From the NCBI RefSeq assembly GCF_014196345.1, contig NZ_JACIDN010000004.1:186001-250000 (forward strand): 64,000 nucleotides of DNA, in the 5' to 3' direction. This document shows positions 1-8,773 of the stretch, in pieces; the first letter of the stretch is position 1, and every line of letters starts with the position of its first letter. The notes beneath the pieces were generated by a model. That model was not told the origin of the DNA. It did not search any database and worked only from the letters and a program-made list of their open reading frames with translations. Origin of the DNA: Methylobacterium brachythecii. GTDB taxonomy: Bacteria; Pseudomonadota; Alphaproteobacteria; Rhizobiales; Beijerinckiaceae. The translations under genes and the position numbers were made by a program.

Positions 1-66
1 TAATGCTTAACAGATCGTAAATCGTTGGTCAGAGTGCCTGTCTCTTCTTGTTGGAGATGGTGCGTC

Positions 67-396
67 ATGACCGTCAGCCCCGCTGCCGCCGAATCCCTAC
101 AGACCCTCATCGTAGGCCTCGCGCTGGCCGGGCTACTGGCGAGCGCATTCGAGCTGTTCACCGATCGCAAGGCGAGCTTCAAGCTGCTGGAAGCGGGCGG
201 CGTCTCGGCGTTGGCGGCGGTGCCGATGCTGGCCTTCACGGCGCCGTTCATCATCCTGCGCAACACCCTGCGCGGACGCCGCCTGGAGCACCGGCCGATC
301 CCCTTCGTGATGATCGCGACCATGGTCGCCTGCGGCTGGAGCCTGCTCTCGGGCCGCGTCGCCGTCGATCTCGCCAGCCTCATGGTCGGCGGCTGA
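67..396 (+). CDS. Small integral membrane protein (DUF6949-like)
   Basis: A 109-residue protein with about three hydrophobic segments (near residues 10-28, 40-60 and 78-95) and a basic loop around RNTLRGRRLEHR. It is probably an inner-membrane protein of unknown role. The ATG at 67 follows a GGAG-type ribosome site and begins MTVSPAAAES; an upstream in-frame start would add only unlikely residues. It resembles small membrane proteins I remember as DUF6949 in Methylobacteriaceae and Bradyrhizobiaceae, but that name is from memory. It converges with the minus-strand peptidase gene ending at 413, so it is probably monocistronic. Confidence 0.7.
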   Translation: MTVSPAAAESLQTLIVGLALAGLLASAFELFTDRKASFKLLEAGGVSALAAVPMLAFTAPFIILRNTLRGRRLEHRPIPFVMIATMVACGWSLLSGRVAVDLASLMVGG

Positions 397-412
397 GACG
401 GGTCGGGCAGGA

Positions 413-1093
413 TCAGCGGTTCGCCGTCGTGGCCGGCGACGTGCCATTGTTGAGCGAGACCCAGGCCTGTCCGTCCTGGCCCTCGCGCTTGACGAAGCTG
501 TAGCCGGTGCGCTGCCAGGGCAACACGGCGTTGGTCTTGTTGTCGAGGATCAGGTCGCCGCGGTCGGTGCGCACCATCAGCACCGCATGCCCCTCGCCGA
601 TCTCGTCGATCACCACCGTCATGCGCAGGACCCGGCGGGGCAGGTGACGCTGCACCAGCATGCGGCGCTTGAGCAGCTGGATGTCCTCGCAATCGCCGAA
701 GCCGTCATCTGGATAGTCCCAGCGGTCGACGACGCCCCAATGGGCCATGTCGGTCACCGGCTTGATGCGCTGGTTCACGCGGCGGTTGATGCTGGAGAGC
801 AGGCGCCAGACCGAGGGGGTCAGGGCGATCTGCGTCGGTTCCGACAGGTCCACGGTGCACTCGCTCGGCATGCGGGCGCAGAAATCGTTCCAGGCGGCGA
901 CGGGCCGGGCCGGCTGGCCGTACTCGACGGGCGTGCCGATCTCGGGAAGGCGGACAGAGGGACGGGCTTGCGAGGCGGCCCCGCCGAGCAGCAGCGTCGC
1001 GCCGACGATCGAGAGGTGGGCCATCTGGCGCAGGTGGCGGCGCGCCGAGACGCGGACGACCGCAGACCCGCCGTCCCAAACCGCGTACCGCAT
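413..1093 (-). CDS. Transglutaminase-like cysteine peptidase, copy 1 (BTLCP/DUF920)
   Basis: Bacterial transglutaminase-like cysteine proteinase (COG3672), an exported papain-fold enzyme. The active-site set is visible: Cys in GDCEDIQLLKRR, His in GEGHAVLMV and Asp in RGDLILDNKT. A hydrophobic stretch (MAHLSIVGATLLLGG) acts as a signal peptide. The start is uncertain: ATG at 1093 (MRYAVWDGG, with AAGG/GAGG upstream) or ATG at 1024 (MAHLSIV, without a clear ribosome site). The next gene upstream on the same strand is a paralogue with the same architecture, so the pair is a tandem duplication. The substrate is unknown; some family members process surface adhesins, but no LapA or LapD-like gene is nearby. 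Confidence 0.85.
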   Translation of the reverse strand: MRYAVWDGGSAVVRVSARRHLRQMAHLSIVGATLLLGGAASQARPSVRLPEIGTPVEYGQPARPVAAWNDFCARMPSECTVDLSEPTQIALTPSVWRLLSSINRRVNQRIKPVTDMAHWGVVDRWDYPDDGFGDCEDIQLLKRRMLVQRHLPRRVLRMTVVIDEIGEGHAVLMVRTDRGDLILDNKTNAVLPWQRTGYSFVKREGQDGQAWVSLNNGTSPATTANR

Positions 1094-1249
1094 GACCTCG
1101 AAGCCTTGCCGCAATGACCCAACGGCGAAGCTCGCATGGGCGAGGCCCAGGCTCAACAGCAAAGTTAAGCGTAAGTAAATCGATCGCGGGATTTCGCGTC
1201 CCGGATCGAGACGTCGCCAGCCCGGCTTGCAGCCGGGCCACACGAGTCC

Positions 1250-1900
1250 TCAGCGGTTGGCGGTGACCATCGGGGAGGTGGCGCCCCCGAGGGACACCCA
1301 GGCCACCGCATCCTGACTCTCGCGCTTGATGTAGGTGTAGCCGGTCTCGTACCAGGCCATGACGGTGCTGGTCTTGTTGTCGAGGGCGAAGTCGCCGCGA
1401 TCGGTGATCAGGGTGAGCACCGCATGGCCCTCGCCCTTCTCGTCGATGACCACGGTCATCCGCATTGCCCGGCGCGGCAGGCCGGCCTCGGCGAGCAGGC
1501 GCCGCTTGAGCAACTGGTAGTCCTCGCAATCGCCCACGCCGTCCTCGGCGAGATCCCAACGGTCCGGCACGCCCCAATGCTCCTGGTCGGTCCGCGCCTG
1601 GATGCGGTCGTTCACGCGGCGGTTGACGGAGGTGACGAGGGACCAGACCGACGGGGTCAGGGTGATGCGGGTGGGCTCGTTCGTGTCGACGGCGCATTCG
1701 GCCGCGTAGGACTTGCAGAACTCGGTCCAGGCCAGGATCGGACGGGCGGTGCCGACGGGCGTGGCGCCTGCGGAGGCCCGGGGCAGGGCGCCGCCGGCCT
1801 GCTCGCGGGCCGTTGCCTGCGTGGCGCCGACGAGGAGCGTGAGGCCCAGAGCGAGCCCCGTGATCCCTGCCTTGATTCCAGCGCTGCGCATCGCGGCCAT
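1250..1900 (-). CDS. Transglutaminase-like cysteine peptidase, copy 2 (BTLCP/DUF920)
   Basis: Paralogue of the neighbouring downstream gene, 216 residues. An N-terminal signal peptide (MAAMRSAGIKAGITGLALGL, cleavage probably near ATA-RE) precedes the papain-like domain. Catalytic Cys is in GDCEDYQLLKRR, His in GEGHAVLTL and Asp in DFALDNKTS. The two copies share the blocks SEPTQIALTPSVW/NEPTRITLTPSVW and RRVN(Q/D)RI. About 150 bases separate the two coding regions and the downstream copy may have its own promoter. It is likely exported to the periplasm. The role is unknown beyond the family assignment. Confidence 0.88.
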   Translation of the reverse strand: MAAMRSAGIKAGITGLALGLTLLVGATQATAREQAGGALPRASAGATPVGTARPILAWTEFCKSYAAECAVDTNEPTRITLTPSVWSLVTSVNRRVNDRIQARTDQEHWGVPDRWDLAEDGVGDCEDYQLLKRRLLAEAGLPRRAMRMTVVIDEKGEGHAVLTLITDRGDFALDNKTSTVMAWYETGYTYIKRESQDAVAWVSLGGATSPMVTANR

Positions 1901-2086
1901 CCCTTTGAACGAGGGCCATCGTGCAGCCGCATCTGCTCCGGGGCGCTGAAGCGAATACGCGCAATTTTACGCAATTCCCGACGGCCCGTGCCGACCACGA
2001 GGCAGGCCGAATCGTCGAATGAGGAATTGCGCCAATTCGTCGGGGTTTCGTTAGGCTGGGGGTAACCCTGTCTTCCCTGCGCGCAT

Positions 2087-2117
2087 GAAAAAACGGCGGC
2101 AGGAGCGCTGCCGCCGT
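2087..2117 (-). terminator. Rho-independent terminator of the PilZ gene
   Basis: Read on the minus strand, a 9-bp perfect GC-rich stem (ACGGCGGCA with its complement, 2093-2101 and 2109-2117, 7-base loop) is followed directly by a run of six T. It lies 26 bases after the stop codon of the double-PilZ gene, so it terminates that transcript. Confidence 0.85.
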
Positions 2118-2142
2118 CGTTCGTGCCGTCCTGGGCGGTCTT

Positions 2143-2772
2143 CTAGAGGCGGATGCCTTCGTGGAAGCGGTCGGCGGAGATTGGCAGCATGAACTGAGCG
2201 CCGATGCCACCCTCGAAGTAGCGCACCACGCGGCTCGGCGTGCTGCCGACCATCAGGCTGGTGCCGAGCGGCGGGGTCGTCTCGGTGGCGATCGCCACGC
2301 CCGACATCGAGATGTCGATCACCCGTGCGGTCAGTTCGCGTCCGCTCTCGAGACGCAGGGTCACCACGGGGTTGTTCGGCGTCAGGCGCTCGTGCGTACG
2401 GCCCTCGGGCAGGCCGAGATGCTCGCGGTTGGCGAGCCAGGTGAGCTGCGAGGCGATCTTGTCGCGCTTGCGCGGGGAGGCGGTGAACTGGGCCGCGAGG
2501 GTGCCGGACCCCGGATGGCGCGCGATGACGCCTTCGACCCGGCCGATCTGCTCGAGATAGAACACCACGCGCTCGCCGATCTGGCCGAGCACCGCGCAGG
2601 TCACCTTGATGCCACCCGGCGACATGTCGACGGTCTGGCAGGGATACTCACGGCGGTCTGACAGCATGTAGCGCCCGAGCAGGGCGACCCGCACGCGCTG
2701 GTGACGACGCAGCTCGGGGCCACGGGCAGGACGAGCCTCGACGGACTCGGCTCTCGCGGCGGCCTCGCTCAT
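2143..2772 (-). CDS. Tandem PilZ domain protein
   Basis: A 209-residue cytoplasmic protein with two PilZ-like halves. The first (about residues 20-110) has the RRHQRVRV arginine motif and DMSPGG. The second (about 120-205) has RTHERLTP and DISMSG. The RxxxR plus (D/N)xSxxG pattern is the cyclic-di-GMP signature, so both halves might bind the nucleotide. The duplication suggests a stand-alone sensor acting on motility, surface or polysaccharide functions. It is monocistronic, followed by a strong terminator, with a 150-base gap from the PAS gene. No target is visible nearby. Confidence 0.85.
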   Translation of the reverse strand: MSEAAARAESVEARPARGPELRRHQRVRVALLGRYMLSDRREYPCQTVDMSPGGIKVTCAVLGQIGERVVFYLEQIGRVEGVIARHPGSGTLAAQFTASPRKRDKIASQLTWLANREHLGLPEGRTHERLTPNNPVVTLRLESGRELTARVIDISMSGVAIATETTPPLGTSLMVGSTPSRVVRYFEGGIGAQFMLPISADRFHEGIRL

Positions 2773-2923
2773 GTCCTCATGTCGTCCGGGAATCGTGGAA
2801 TCGGGACTCCAGCTTTAGTGACCGAGGGTTACGAAAGCCTTGTTACGCCTCCTGACATGCACGCAAAACACGGGTCAACGCGTCAACTCGCAACTTTAGG
2901 TAGAAGCAGGGACGTCATCTAAA

Positions 2924-3535
2924 TCAGAGGCGGCCGCCCTCGTGCACCAACAGGTGACCCCGCCGGACGGGGAGGGGGTCGTTGGCCGGCATCGGCATGT
3001 CGGGCGGCAGCCGCGATGCATCCGGGACCGTTGCCGGTCCGAGAACGCGCAGGGAGTTCACCTCCAGGCTCAGCACCGGGTGCAGGCCGAGCCAGGCCGG
3101 CACGCAATGCGGACTGAGCGCACCGAGCACCCGCGCCTGGGTCCGCCCGCGATGGCGCAGCGGCAGCAGCAGCAGTTCGAGTTCGATGATCTCGTCCTTG
3201 GCCGTCAGCCCCTTGAGTCCGGCGACGACGCCAACGGTGTCCATCGTCACCGTCTCGACGAGGCGCCAGGCCCCCTCGGCGGGATCACCGTTCGTCCCGT
3301 CCCACAGCTCCGAGAAGGCCGCTCCGCGCAGCTCGCGCCCGAACAGGGCGCAGAGGCGGGTGCCGGCGAGCCGGAAGACCGCCTGGCGCCGCTGCGGCTC
3401 GATCTCCAGGATCAGGCTGTCGGCCAAGAGGTTGCGGATTTCGCCGGGCTCGATCTCGCTGCGCTCCGGCGCGGCGCGCTCTCCGCGCAGGCGGTCCCAA
3501 TAGGCATGGAGCAAGCGGCTCGTCGGGTGCTTCAT
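2924..3535 (-). CDS. PAS domain protein (PAS_5 family)
   Basis: A 203-residue protein matching the PAS_5 (PF07310) pattern of alphaproteobacteria: LLHAYWDRLRGERAAPERSE, then LADSLILEIE and FRLAGTRLCALFGREL. It is probably a cytoplasmic sensory or regulatory module; it has no obvious output domain. The ATG at 3535 (MKHPTSRLL) is preferred because the family begins close to this point; an alternative ATG at 3589 adds a low-complexity leader. It neighbours the PilZ gene but is separated by about 150 bases. Confidence 0.82.
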   Translation of the reverse strand: MKHPTSRLLHAYWDRLRGERAAPERSEIEPGEIRNLLADSLILEIEPQRRQAVFRLAGTRLCALFGRELRGAAFSELWDGTNGDPAEGAWRLVETVTMDTVGVVAGLKGLTAKDEIIELELLLLPLRHRGRTQARVLGALSPHCVPAWLGLHPVLSLEVNSLRVLGPATVPDASRLPPDMPMPANDPLPVRRGHLLVHEGGRL

Positions 3536-3845
3536 GTGTGTTCCGGATCGGTACGGCTGGGCTCGGCCTGTCTCGGGATCGTTGATCACCGGGTCGGGCC
3601 GACCCGAGACGGCGGCGTTGGTCGAGCCCGGCGCATACCCTATGCCGGTCCAAGCCGACGGGCTCGTTTAAGCTTTCGTTAAGGTTAAGAGATGGTTGCG
3701 ATTGCGTCCGAGACCGCGCTCGGCGAGGATGAATGCGTCGGATCGAGACCCGCCGCTCCCCAGCGGCACCCCGTCCCTTAGCGGTCGCGATCCACAGCTT
3801 GCGATGTGAAACTTGAGGACTCGGACCTTCTCGATACGAGGCCCT

Positions 3846-3930
3846 GGCGCGCTCCGGCGCGCCGCCCCGCGGACGAGGTATGATCTCCTTTTTTGAGGGG
3901 AGGGCGGTAACGCTCTCCCCTTTTTTCTTT
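3846..3930 (+). ncRNA. Candidate small RNA ending in an orphan terminator
   Basis: No plus-strand gene lies within the preceding 3 kb, yet a strong plus-strand terminator occurs here. Upstream are a weak promoter-like pair (TTGAGG at 3813-3818 and TACGAG at 3835-3840, 16-base spacer), a GGCGCGC hairpin (about 3846-3864) and an unpaired stretch with TCTCCTTTTTT, which could pair with ribosome-binding sites. The predicted transcript is about 80 nt. It could instead be an attenuated leader of the rhomboid gene starting at 4007. The rest of the 3536-4006 interval shows nothing recognisable. Confidence 0.4.
3896..3926 (+). terminator. Strong rho-independent terminator
   Basis: An 11-bp stem (AGGGGAGGGCG at 3896-3906 with CGCTCTCCCCT at 3911-3921, one G-U pair, GTAA tetraloop) is followed by TTTTTTCTTT. 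It acts on the plus strand; on the minus strand there is no T run. Confidence 0.8.
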
Positions 3931-4006
3931 TGCGCCATACGCCTCGTCGACACGCTGACCCGCCGGCCACTTGCGGCGAGCCGGCAAGCCCCGACATGGT
4001 GGCGGC

Positions 4007-4831
4007 ATGGATGCCTCCCCCGATCTTCCGCCCCGGCAGCGCGTGCCCGTCTTCAACCTGCCGGGCATCGTAACCGCCTCGATCGCGGTGCTCGTCGTCA
4101 TCCACGCGCTGCGGCAGTTGCTGCCGGACGTATGGGACGTCCAGGCGCTGATCGACCTGTCCTTCATCCCGGCGCGCTGGACGGTGGCCTTCGATCCCGC
4201 CAAGGCGCAGGCCATCGTGCAGGCGGCGGGCGAGGGCGTGGGCGACCCGGCCACCGCCGCGGCCCGGCAGGATTTCGCGCGGGCGCTGGTCGCGGAAGCC
4301 GCGCCGATGCCCTGGACCTTCGCCAGCTACGGGCTTCTGCACGGTTCGTGGACGCATGTGATCTTCAACGTGGTCTGGCTCGCCGCCTTCGGCTCCCCTG
4401 TGGCGCGCCGCTACGGGCCGTGGCGTTACGGCGTGCTGGCCCTGGCCGGCATCGTGGCGGGCGCCGTGCTTCACCTTCTGATCGATCCCTTGAGCGCGAT
4501 GCCGCTCGTCGGAGCCTCGGCCGGCATCGCGGCGCTGATGGCTGCGGCTGCCCGGTTCGTATTCCAGCGGCCACCGGCCTATCGCCCGGCCATGGCCTGG
4601 CAGATCGCGCCTCCGCCGCGGCTGGAGACGATCCCCGAGCTCATGCGCAACCGGAGCGCGGTGCTGTTCCTGGTGATCTGGCTCGCCACCAACCTGCTGT
4701 TCGGCCTGATCTCGCTGCCGCTCGGCGCCGGTGACGGCCCGATCGCCTGGGACGCCCATCTCGGCGGGTTCCTCGTCGGATTCTTCCTGCTGCCGCTGCT
4801 GGAGCCGCGCCGCCAGCCGGAACAGGGATGA
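4007..4831 (+). CDS. Rhomboid-family intramembrane serine protease
   Basis: A 274-residue polytopic membrane protein. The rhomboid catalytic pair is visible: Ser in GASAG (VGASAGIAALM) and His in the last segment (WDAHLGGFLVGFF). The upstream HGSWTHVIFN corresponds to the conserved HxxxxHxxxN-type segment of the family. About six hydrophobic helices are present. It probably cleaves transmembrane substrates in the inner membrane; the substrate is unknown. ATG at 4007 (MDASPDLPP) is preferred to an in-frame TTG at 3971. It is preceded by a strong terminator and followed by a 213-base gap. Confidence 0.9.
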   Translation: MDASPDLPPRQRVPVFNLPGIVTASIAVLVVIHALRQLLPDVWDVQALIDLSFIPARWTVAFDPAKAQAIVQAAGEGVGDPATAAARQDFARALVAEAAPMPWTFASYGLLHGSWTHVIFNVVWLAAFGSPVARRYGPWRYGVLALAGIVAGAVLHLLIDPLSAMPLVGASAGIAALMAAAARFVFQRPPAYRPAMAWQIAPPPRLETIPELMRNRSAVLFLVIWLATNLLFGLISLPLGAGDGPIAWDAHLGGFLVGFFLLPLLEPRRQPEQG

Positions 4832-5045
4832 CGCGGGCGCGACGATCGCGCCTCGTCCGAAGCATGCGGTGACATCTCCACCGACGTCCCGGTCTTTTCG
4901 GCAATCGGGAAACCTTGCCCGGTCGAGCACGCTTGCCATGTCGAGGCGAGCGCCACAGTATTGAGTCGAGAGCCGCGACCAACCCGGCCCGGAAAACCTT
5001 CACAGCGCCGCGGGCTGACGGCGCGTCCTGGGAGGACAGCAAACG

Positions 5046-5477
5046 ATGACCGTTGCACGTATTCTTGCCGAGAAGGGCACCACCGTCGCGACGGTGGCCC
5101 CGAACCGTACGATGGACGAGGCGATCCACCTGCTCGCCGAGAAGCGCATCGGTGCGGTGGTCGTCAGCGACGATCAGGGGAAGGTGATCGGCATCCTGTC
5201 CGAGCGCGACGTGATGCGGGCCCTCGCCGAGGCGGGCGCTGCCGCCTTCGACGCCCCGGTCTCCCGCTACATGACCGCGAAGGTCACGACCTGCACCCGC
5301 TCCACCACCATCGAGGAAGTGATGCAGGTGATGACCGAGGGCCGTTTCCGCCATCTGCCGGTGGTGGAGGACGGGCAGCTCACCGGCGTCGTCTCCATCG
5401 GTGACGTGGTGAAGCGGCGCATCGCGGCCGTCGAAGCCGAACACCAGGCGATGCGCGACTACATCACGATGGCCTGA
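5046..5477 (+). CDS. CBS domain-pair protein
   Basis: A 143-residue soluble protein made almost wholly of two CBS motifs (about residues 10-65 and 75-130), with the typical HLLAEKRIGAVVV and HLPVVEDGQLTGVVSIGD blocks and ISERDVMR-like ILSERDVMRAL. Such pairs bind adenosyl ligands and act as energy or redox sensors. A good ribosome site (GGGAGGAC) precedes ATG at 5046. It is a stand-alone gene convergent with the patatin gene; the partner protein cannot be inferred. Confidence 0.9.
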   Translation: MTVARILAEKGTTVATVAPNRTMDEAIHLLAEKRIGAVVVSDDQGKVIGILSERDVMRALAEAGAAAFDAPVSRYMTAKVTTCTRSTTIEEVMQVMTEGRFRHLPVVEDGQLTGVVSIGDVVKRRIAAVEAEHQAMRDYITMA

Positions 5478-5500
5478 ACGGGCCAGGCGGCCGCACCGGA

Positions 5501-6544
5501 TCAGACCCGCGCGGCCGCTCCCTCGACCATCCGGCGGATCTCCGGCAGCGCTGCCCGTGCCGCCTCTCGGCCGAGCGCGATGCCTTCGGCCGCGCGGTGG
5601 AACTCGAACAGTCCCATGGCGGCGAGCCGGGGGGAGACCATCACGTCCGGCGGGTCCGAGGCGAGGCGTGCCCGCGAGATACGGTCCTGCGTAATATTGA
5701 ACGCGTCGAACATGACGCGGGCCGCACCGGGCGCGCCCGTCTTGTCGACGGCCTTCGCGATGGCGCCGTCGCGCGCGGGGCGACGCCCGACGATGCGCAG
5801 TCCGGCGCCGCGCAGCAGCGCCCAGCGGCTGCGCGCCTCGACCGCCTGCTCGATCTGCCCTTCGAGATCCTCCTCCCCGGCCGGCGGAGCCTCGTGCCAG
5901 ACCAGGGAGCCGCGGACCCGGGGGTCGCAGGCGAGGTTGACGCAGATCACGACGTCGGCGCCGAGTTCGCGGGCAAGCCGCACCGGGACCGGATTGACCA
6001 GCGTGCCGTCCATCAGCAGGCGGGTGTCGAGCGAGACCGGAGGGAACAGGCCGGGGATGGCGTAGGAGGCGCGGATCGACTCGACCAGCGGTCCATTGGT
6101 CAGCCAGACCTCGTGGCCGGTCCCGAGCTCGGTAGCGACGCAGGCGAAGGCGACCGGCAGCGCCTCGATCCGCTGGCCGCCGAGTTCCTCGACGAGTCGG
6201 CGGGCGAGGCGCTCGCCGCCGATCAGCCCGGACCCGGTCAACTTCAGATCGGCGAGCCCCATGACGCCGCGTTTGGTCAGAGAGGTGGCGAACCCCTTTA
6301 GCTTATCGAGCTTGCCCGCCGCATAGGCACCCCCGACCACCGCGCCGATCGAGCAGCCGGCGACGACCTCGGGGGAGATGCCGGCATCCTGCAGCGCCTC
6401 GATGACGCCGATATGCGCCCAGCCGCGCGCCGATCCCCCGCCCAGAGCCAGGCCGATCCGCGGCGCGCGCCGAAGCGGCGCTTCGACGGGCTCGACGGCC
6501 CCTTCGGGAAAACTCTCGAGCTGACGGGCGGCGCGCGGACTCAC
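5501..6544 (-). CDS. Patatin-like phospholipase
   Basis: A 347-residue RssA/YchK-like patatin protein. The oxyanion-hole GGGSARG ([16 protein letters not shown]), the nucleophile GCSIG ([13 protein letters not shown]) and the catalytic Asp in [10 protein letters not shown] are all present. It probably hydrolyses phospholipid or lysophospholipid esters. The start is set at GTG 6544, whose last two bases overlap the hisI stop (GTGA arrangement), implying translational coupling; earlier in-frame starts would lie inside hisI. It is the third gene of a folE-hisI-patatin unit. Confidence 0.88.
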   Translation of the reverse strand: MSPRAARQLESFPEGAVEPVEAPLRRAPRIGLALGGGSARGWAHIGVIEALQDAGISPEVVAGCSIGAVVGGAYAAGKLDKLKGFATSLTKRGVMGLADLKLTGSGLIGGERLARRLVEELGGQRIEALPVAFACVATELGTGHEVWLTNGPLVESIRASYAIPGLFPPVSLDTRLLMDGTLVNPVPVRLARELGADVVICVNLACDPRVRGSLVWHEAPPAGEEDLEGQIEQAVEARSRWALLRGAGLRIVGRRPARDGAIAKAVDKTGAPGAARVMFDAFNITQDRISRARLASDPPDVMVSPRLAAMGLFEFHRAAEGIALGREAARAALPEIRRMVEGAAARV

Positions 6545-6954
6545 CGTTCGGACGAGACGAGGCGAGCCCCGGTCCCTGAACCGAGCGCGACGCTGCGGTA
6601 GAAGCAGGAGCGGCGTCCGGTATGACAGCAGCTGCCATCGCCGCCGACCTCGACCCGGATCAGCACGGCGTCCTGGTCGCAATCGACCCGCATCTCGACG
6701 ACGCGCTGGATCTGTCCGGAGGTGGCGCCCTTGTGCCAGAGTTCGCGGCGCGAGCGGGACCAGTACCAGGCCTCGCCGGTCTCGATGGTGCGCGCCAGCG
6801 ATTCAGCGTTCATGTGGGCGAGCATGAGGACGGCGCCGTCATGCGCATCCACCGCGATGCAGGCGACGAGTCCGTCCGCGCCGAAGCGCGGCATCAGAAC
6901 GTCGCCTTCCTCGATCTCGGCCCGCGTTCCCGGCGCCTCGAAGTCCTTGGTCAT
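6541..6954 (-). CDS. hisI: Phosphoribosyl-AMP cyclohydrolase
   Basis: Third enzyme of histidine biosynthesis, opening the adenine ring of PR-AMP. It is the stand-alone HisI form (137 residues) without a HisE domain. The metal/catalytic motifs are visible: [21 protein letters not shown] and the zinc cysteines in [12 protein letters not shown]. It is not with other his genes but 28 bases downstream of folE, an arrangement usual in Rhizobiales. Its stop overlaps the patatin start. Confidence 0.95.
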   Translation of the reverse strand: MTKDFEAPGTRAEIEEGDVLMPRFGADGLVACIAVDAHDGAVLMLAHMNAESLARTIETGEAWYWSRSRRELWHKGATSGQIQRVVEMRVDCDQDAVLIRVEVGGDGSCCHTGRRSCFYRSVALGSGTGARLVSSER

Positions 6955-6982
6955 GTGCGTGTCGGCGCGAAGAGCTTCGGCA

Positions 6983-7708
6983 CTAGGGCTTGTTGCGCAC
7001 GAGCGTCAGGAAGCGGACCTGCTCCGACGCATCGTCCTTGTAGACGCCGCGGAACTGGGTGGTGATCGTCGATACGCCGGCCTTCTGTACGCCGCGCATG
7101 GCCATGCAGAGATGCTCGGCTTCGATCATCACGGCGCAACCGCGGGGCTTGAGGATCGACTCGATGGTGTCGGCGATCTGCGCCGTCATGGTCTCCTGCG
7201 TCTGCAGGCGCTTGGCGAAGACGTCGACCACGCGGGCGAGCTTCGACAGGCCGACGACGCCCTTCGACGGGTAATAGGCGACGTGCGCCAGACCCATGAA
7301 CGGCACCATGTGGTGCTCGCAATGCGAGTAGAACGGGATGTCGCGCACCAGCACGACGTCGGAATAGCCCTCGACCTCCTCGAAGACCCGCTCGAGCAGC
7401 ACGTCCGCGTCGACCTTGTAGCCGGAGAAGAGCTGTTCGTAGGCCTTGGCGACCCGCGCCGGCGTGTCGATCAGGCCCTCGCGGGTCGGGTCGTCGCCGG
7501 CCCAGCGCAGCAGAGTGCGCACGGCGGCCTCGGCTTCCTGGCGGCTCGGGCGGCCAAGCGCGATCTCGTTCGGGACGCGTTGCGCCGAATCCGGGATCGG
7601 CGCGATGTCGGCCTGGGCGTCGTTGTCGTTACGCATCAAGGCTGCCGCATCCTGGCGCCGGTTCTCTTCGCTCATGCCGTAGGACAGGGATTTGAGCGCG
7701 GCATCCAT
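6983..7708 (-). CDS. folE: GTP cyclohydrolase I
   Basis: Converts GTP to 7,8-dihydroneopterin triphosphate, the first step of folate (and in methylotrophs also methanopterin-type) pterin synthesis. Motifs include [12 protein letters not shown] (zinc Cys and His), [18 protein letters not shown] and [17 protein letters not shown] with the second zinc Cys. ATG at 7708 has GGGAG five bases upstream, so it is preferred over ATG at 7768. The N-terminal 40 residues before the core are longer than in E. coli. It leads the folE-hisI-patatin group and is divergent from the Fe-S scaffold gene. Confidence 0.95.
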   Translation of the reverse strand: MDAALKSLSYGMSEENRRQDAAALMRNDNDAQADIAPIPDSAQRVPNEIALGRPSRQEAEAAVRTLLRWAGDDPTREGLIDTPARVAKAYEQLFSGYKVDADVLLERVFEEVEGYSDVVLVRDIPFYSHCEHHMVPFMGLAHVAYYPSKGVVGLSKLARVVDVFAKRLQTQETMTAQIADTIESILKPRGCAVMIEAEHLCMAMRGVQKAGVSTITTQFRGVYKDDASEQVRFLTLVRNKP

Positions 7709-7951
7709 GGCATCTCCCGCCCGCGCGACACGGGTCTTCATCGTAGTGCTGTCGGGCTTCGCGTACATCGTCGGGTCCCGCCGGCATCCCTCGATCCAGA
7801 TGCCGGTGCCCCTCTTGATCCGGCGACGCCGGCCGGGGCACGACCTGAAACGACGGGCCGTCCTCGCGGAACGGCGGCTCCGAGCCTATATCGGCGTTAT
7901 GGGGCGTTCGCGCAATGCACATCACGCGGATCGGGTTTCCGGCAGAGTTCT

Positions 7952-8407
7952 ATGCTCGACGACATCTACAATCGCCGTATTCTCGAACTCGCCGCCGACA
8001 TTCCGCGGCTCGGCCGGCTCGACGCGCCCGATGCGAGCGCGAGCGCCCATTCGAAGCTCTGCGGCTCGACGGTGACGGTGGATCTCCTGACCGACGAGGC
8101 CGGTGCCGTCGTCACCGACTTCGCGCACGAGGTGAAAGCCTGCGCGCTGGGCCAGGCCTCGTCCTCGCTGATGGCGCGGCATGTGGTGGGCGCTAGCGCG
8201 GACGAGCTGCGGCAGATCCGCGAGCGGATGCGCGCCATGCTCAAGGAGAACGGACCGCCGCCGGATGGCAAATGGGCCGACCTCGCCGTGCTGGAGCCGG
8301 TGCGGGACTTCCGCGCGCGCCACGCCTCGACGCTGCTCACCTTCGACGCGGTCGTGAACGCCCTCGACCAGATCGCGGCCCGCAAGGCTCCCCAGGCCGC
8401 CGAGTAG
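7952..8407 (+). CDS. NifU/SufU-like iron-sulphur cluster scaffold protein
   Basis: A 151-residue member of the U-type scaffold family beginning MLDDIYNRRILELA. Two of the usual ligand cysteines are seen, in KLCGSTV and KACALGQASSSLM. Where classical IscU has a third Cys the sequence reads RARHASTLL, without one, and the Asp after the first Cys is Ser. From memory this variant is usual in the alphaproteobacterial orthologues, so it is a subfamily trait rather than decay. It is followed 18 bases later by yidD; the two are probably co-transcribed. Confidence 0.88.
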   Translation: MLDDIYNRRILELAADIPRLGRLDAPDASASAHSKLCGSTVTVDLLTDEAGAVVTDFAHEVKACALGQASSSLMARHVVGASADELRQIRERMRAMLKENGPPPDGKWADLAVLEPVRDFRARHASTLLTFDAVVNALDQIAARKAPQAAE

Positions 8408-8425
8408 GGTGGCGCGGGGGTGTCG

Positions 8426-8773
8426 ATGATCCTGCGCCGAGCCGCCCATTACGCGATCCGCGCCTACCAGCTCACGCTCTCGAGCCTGATCGGCCGCCAG
8501 TGCCGGCACTGGCCCTCCTGCTCCGAATACGCGGACACGGCGATCGCTCGGCACGGGATCTGGGCCGGCGGCTGGATGGGGTTTTCGAGGATCTGCCGTT
8601 GTGGACCGTTCGGGACGAATGGCATCGATCTCGTGCCTGACAACCTCGCCGAGCGGGCGCGCTGGTGGCTTCCCTGGCGCTACGGCCGCTGGCGGGGTGT
8701 TCAGGGGCCGCCGCCTTCTCCGTTTCGCTGCGACGCCGTCGACGAGCGGGCGCGGGGCGGCTCTTCGACCTGA
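8426..8773 (+). CDS. yidD: Membrane protein insertion efficiency factor YidD
   Basis: Small amphipathic membrane-associated protein thought to help YidC insert proteins. The family pattern is clear: YQLTLSSLIGRQCRHWPSCSEYA, then RHGIWAGGWMGFSRICRCGPFG. It has a C-terminal extension to about 115 residues. ATG at 8426 follows a GGGGG ribosome site; an in-frame GTG lies at 8420. The last 73 bases overlap, on the opposite strand, a small lipoprotein gene. Confidence 0.92.
   Translation: MILRRAAHYAIRAYQLTLSSLIGRQCRHWPSCSEYADTAIARHGIWAGGWMGFSRICRCGPFGTNGIDLVPDNLAERARWWLPWRYGRWRGVQGPPPSPFRCDAVDERARGGSST

Noticed and set aside
3668-4939. A minus-strand frame antisense to the rhomboid gene
   Set aside because: Low-complexity shadow frame; the rhomboid on the plus strand has catalytic Ser and His.
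6722-7951. Long plus-strand extension in front of the Fe-S scaffold
   Set aside because: It is antisense to folE and hisI; the scaffold family starts at the ATG at 7952.
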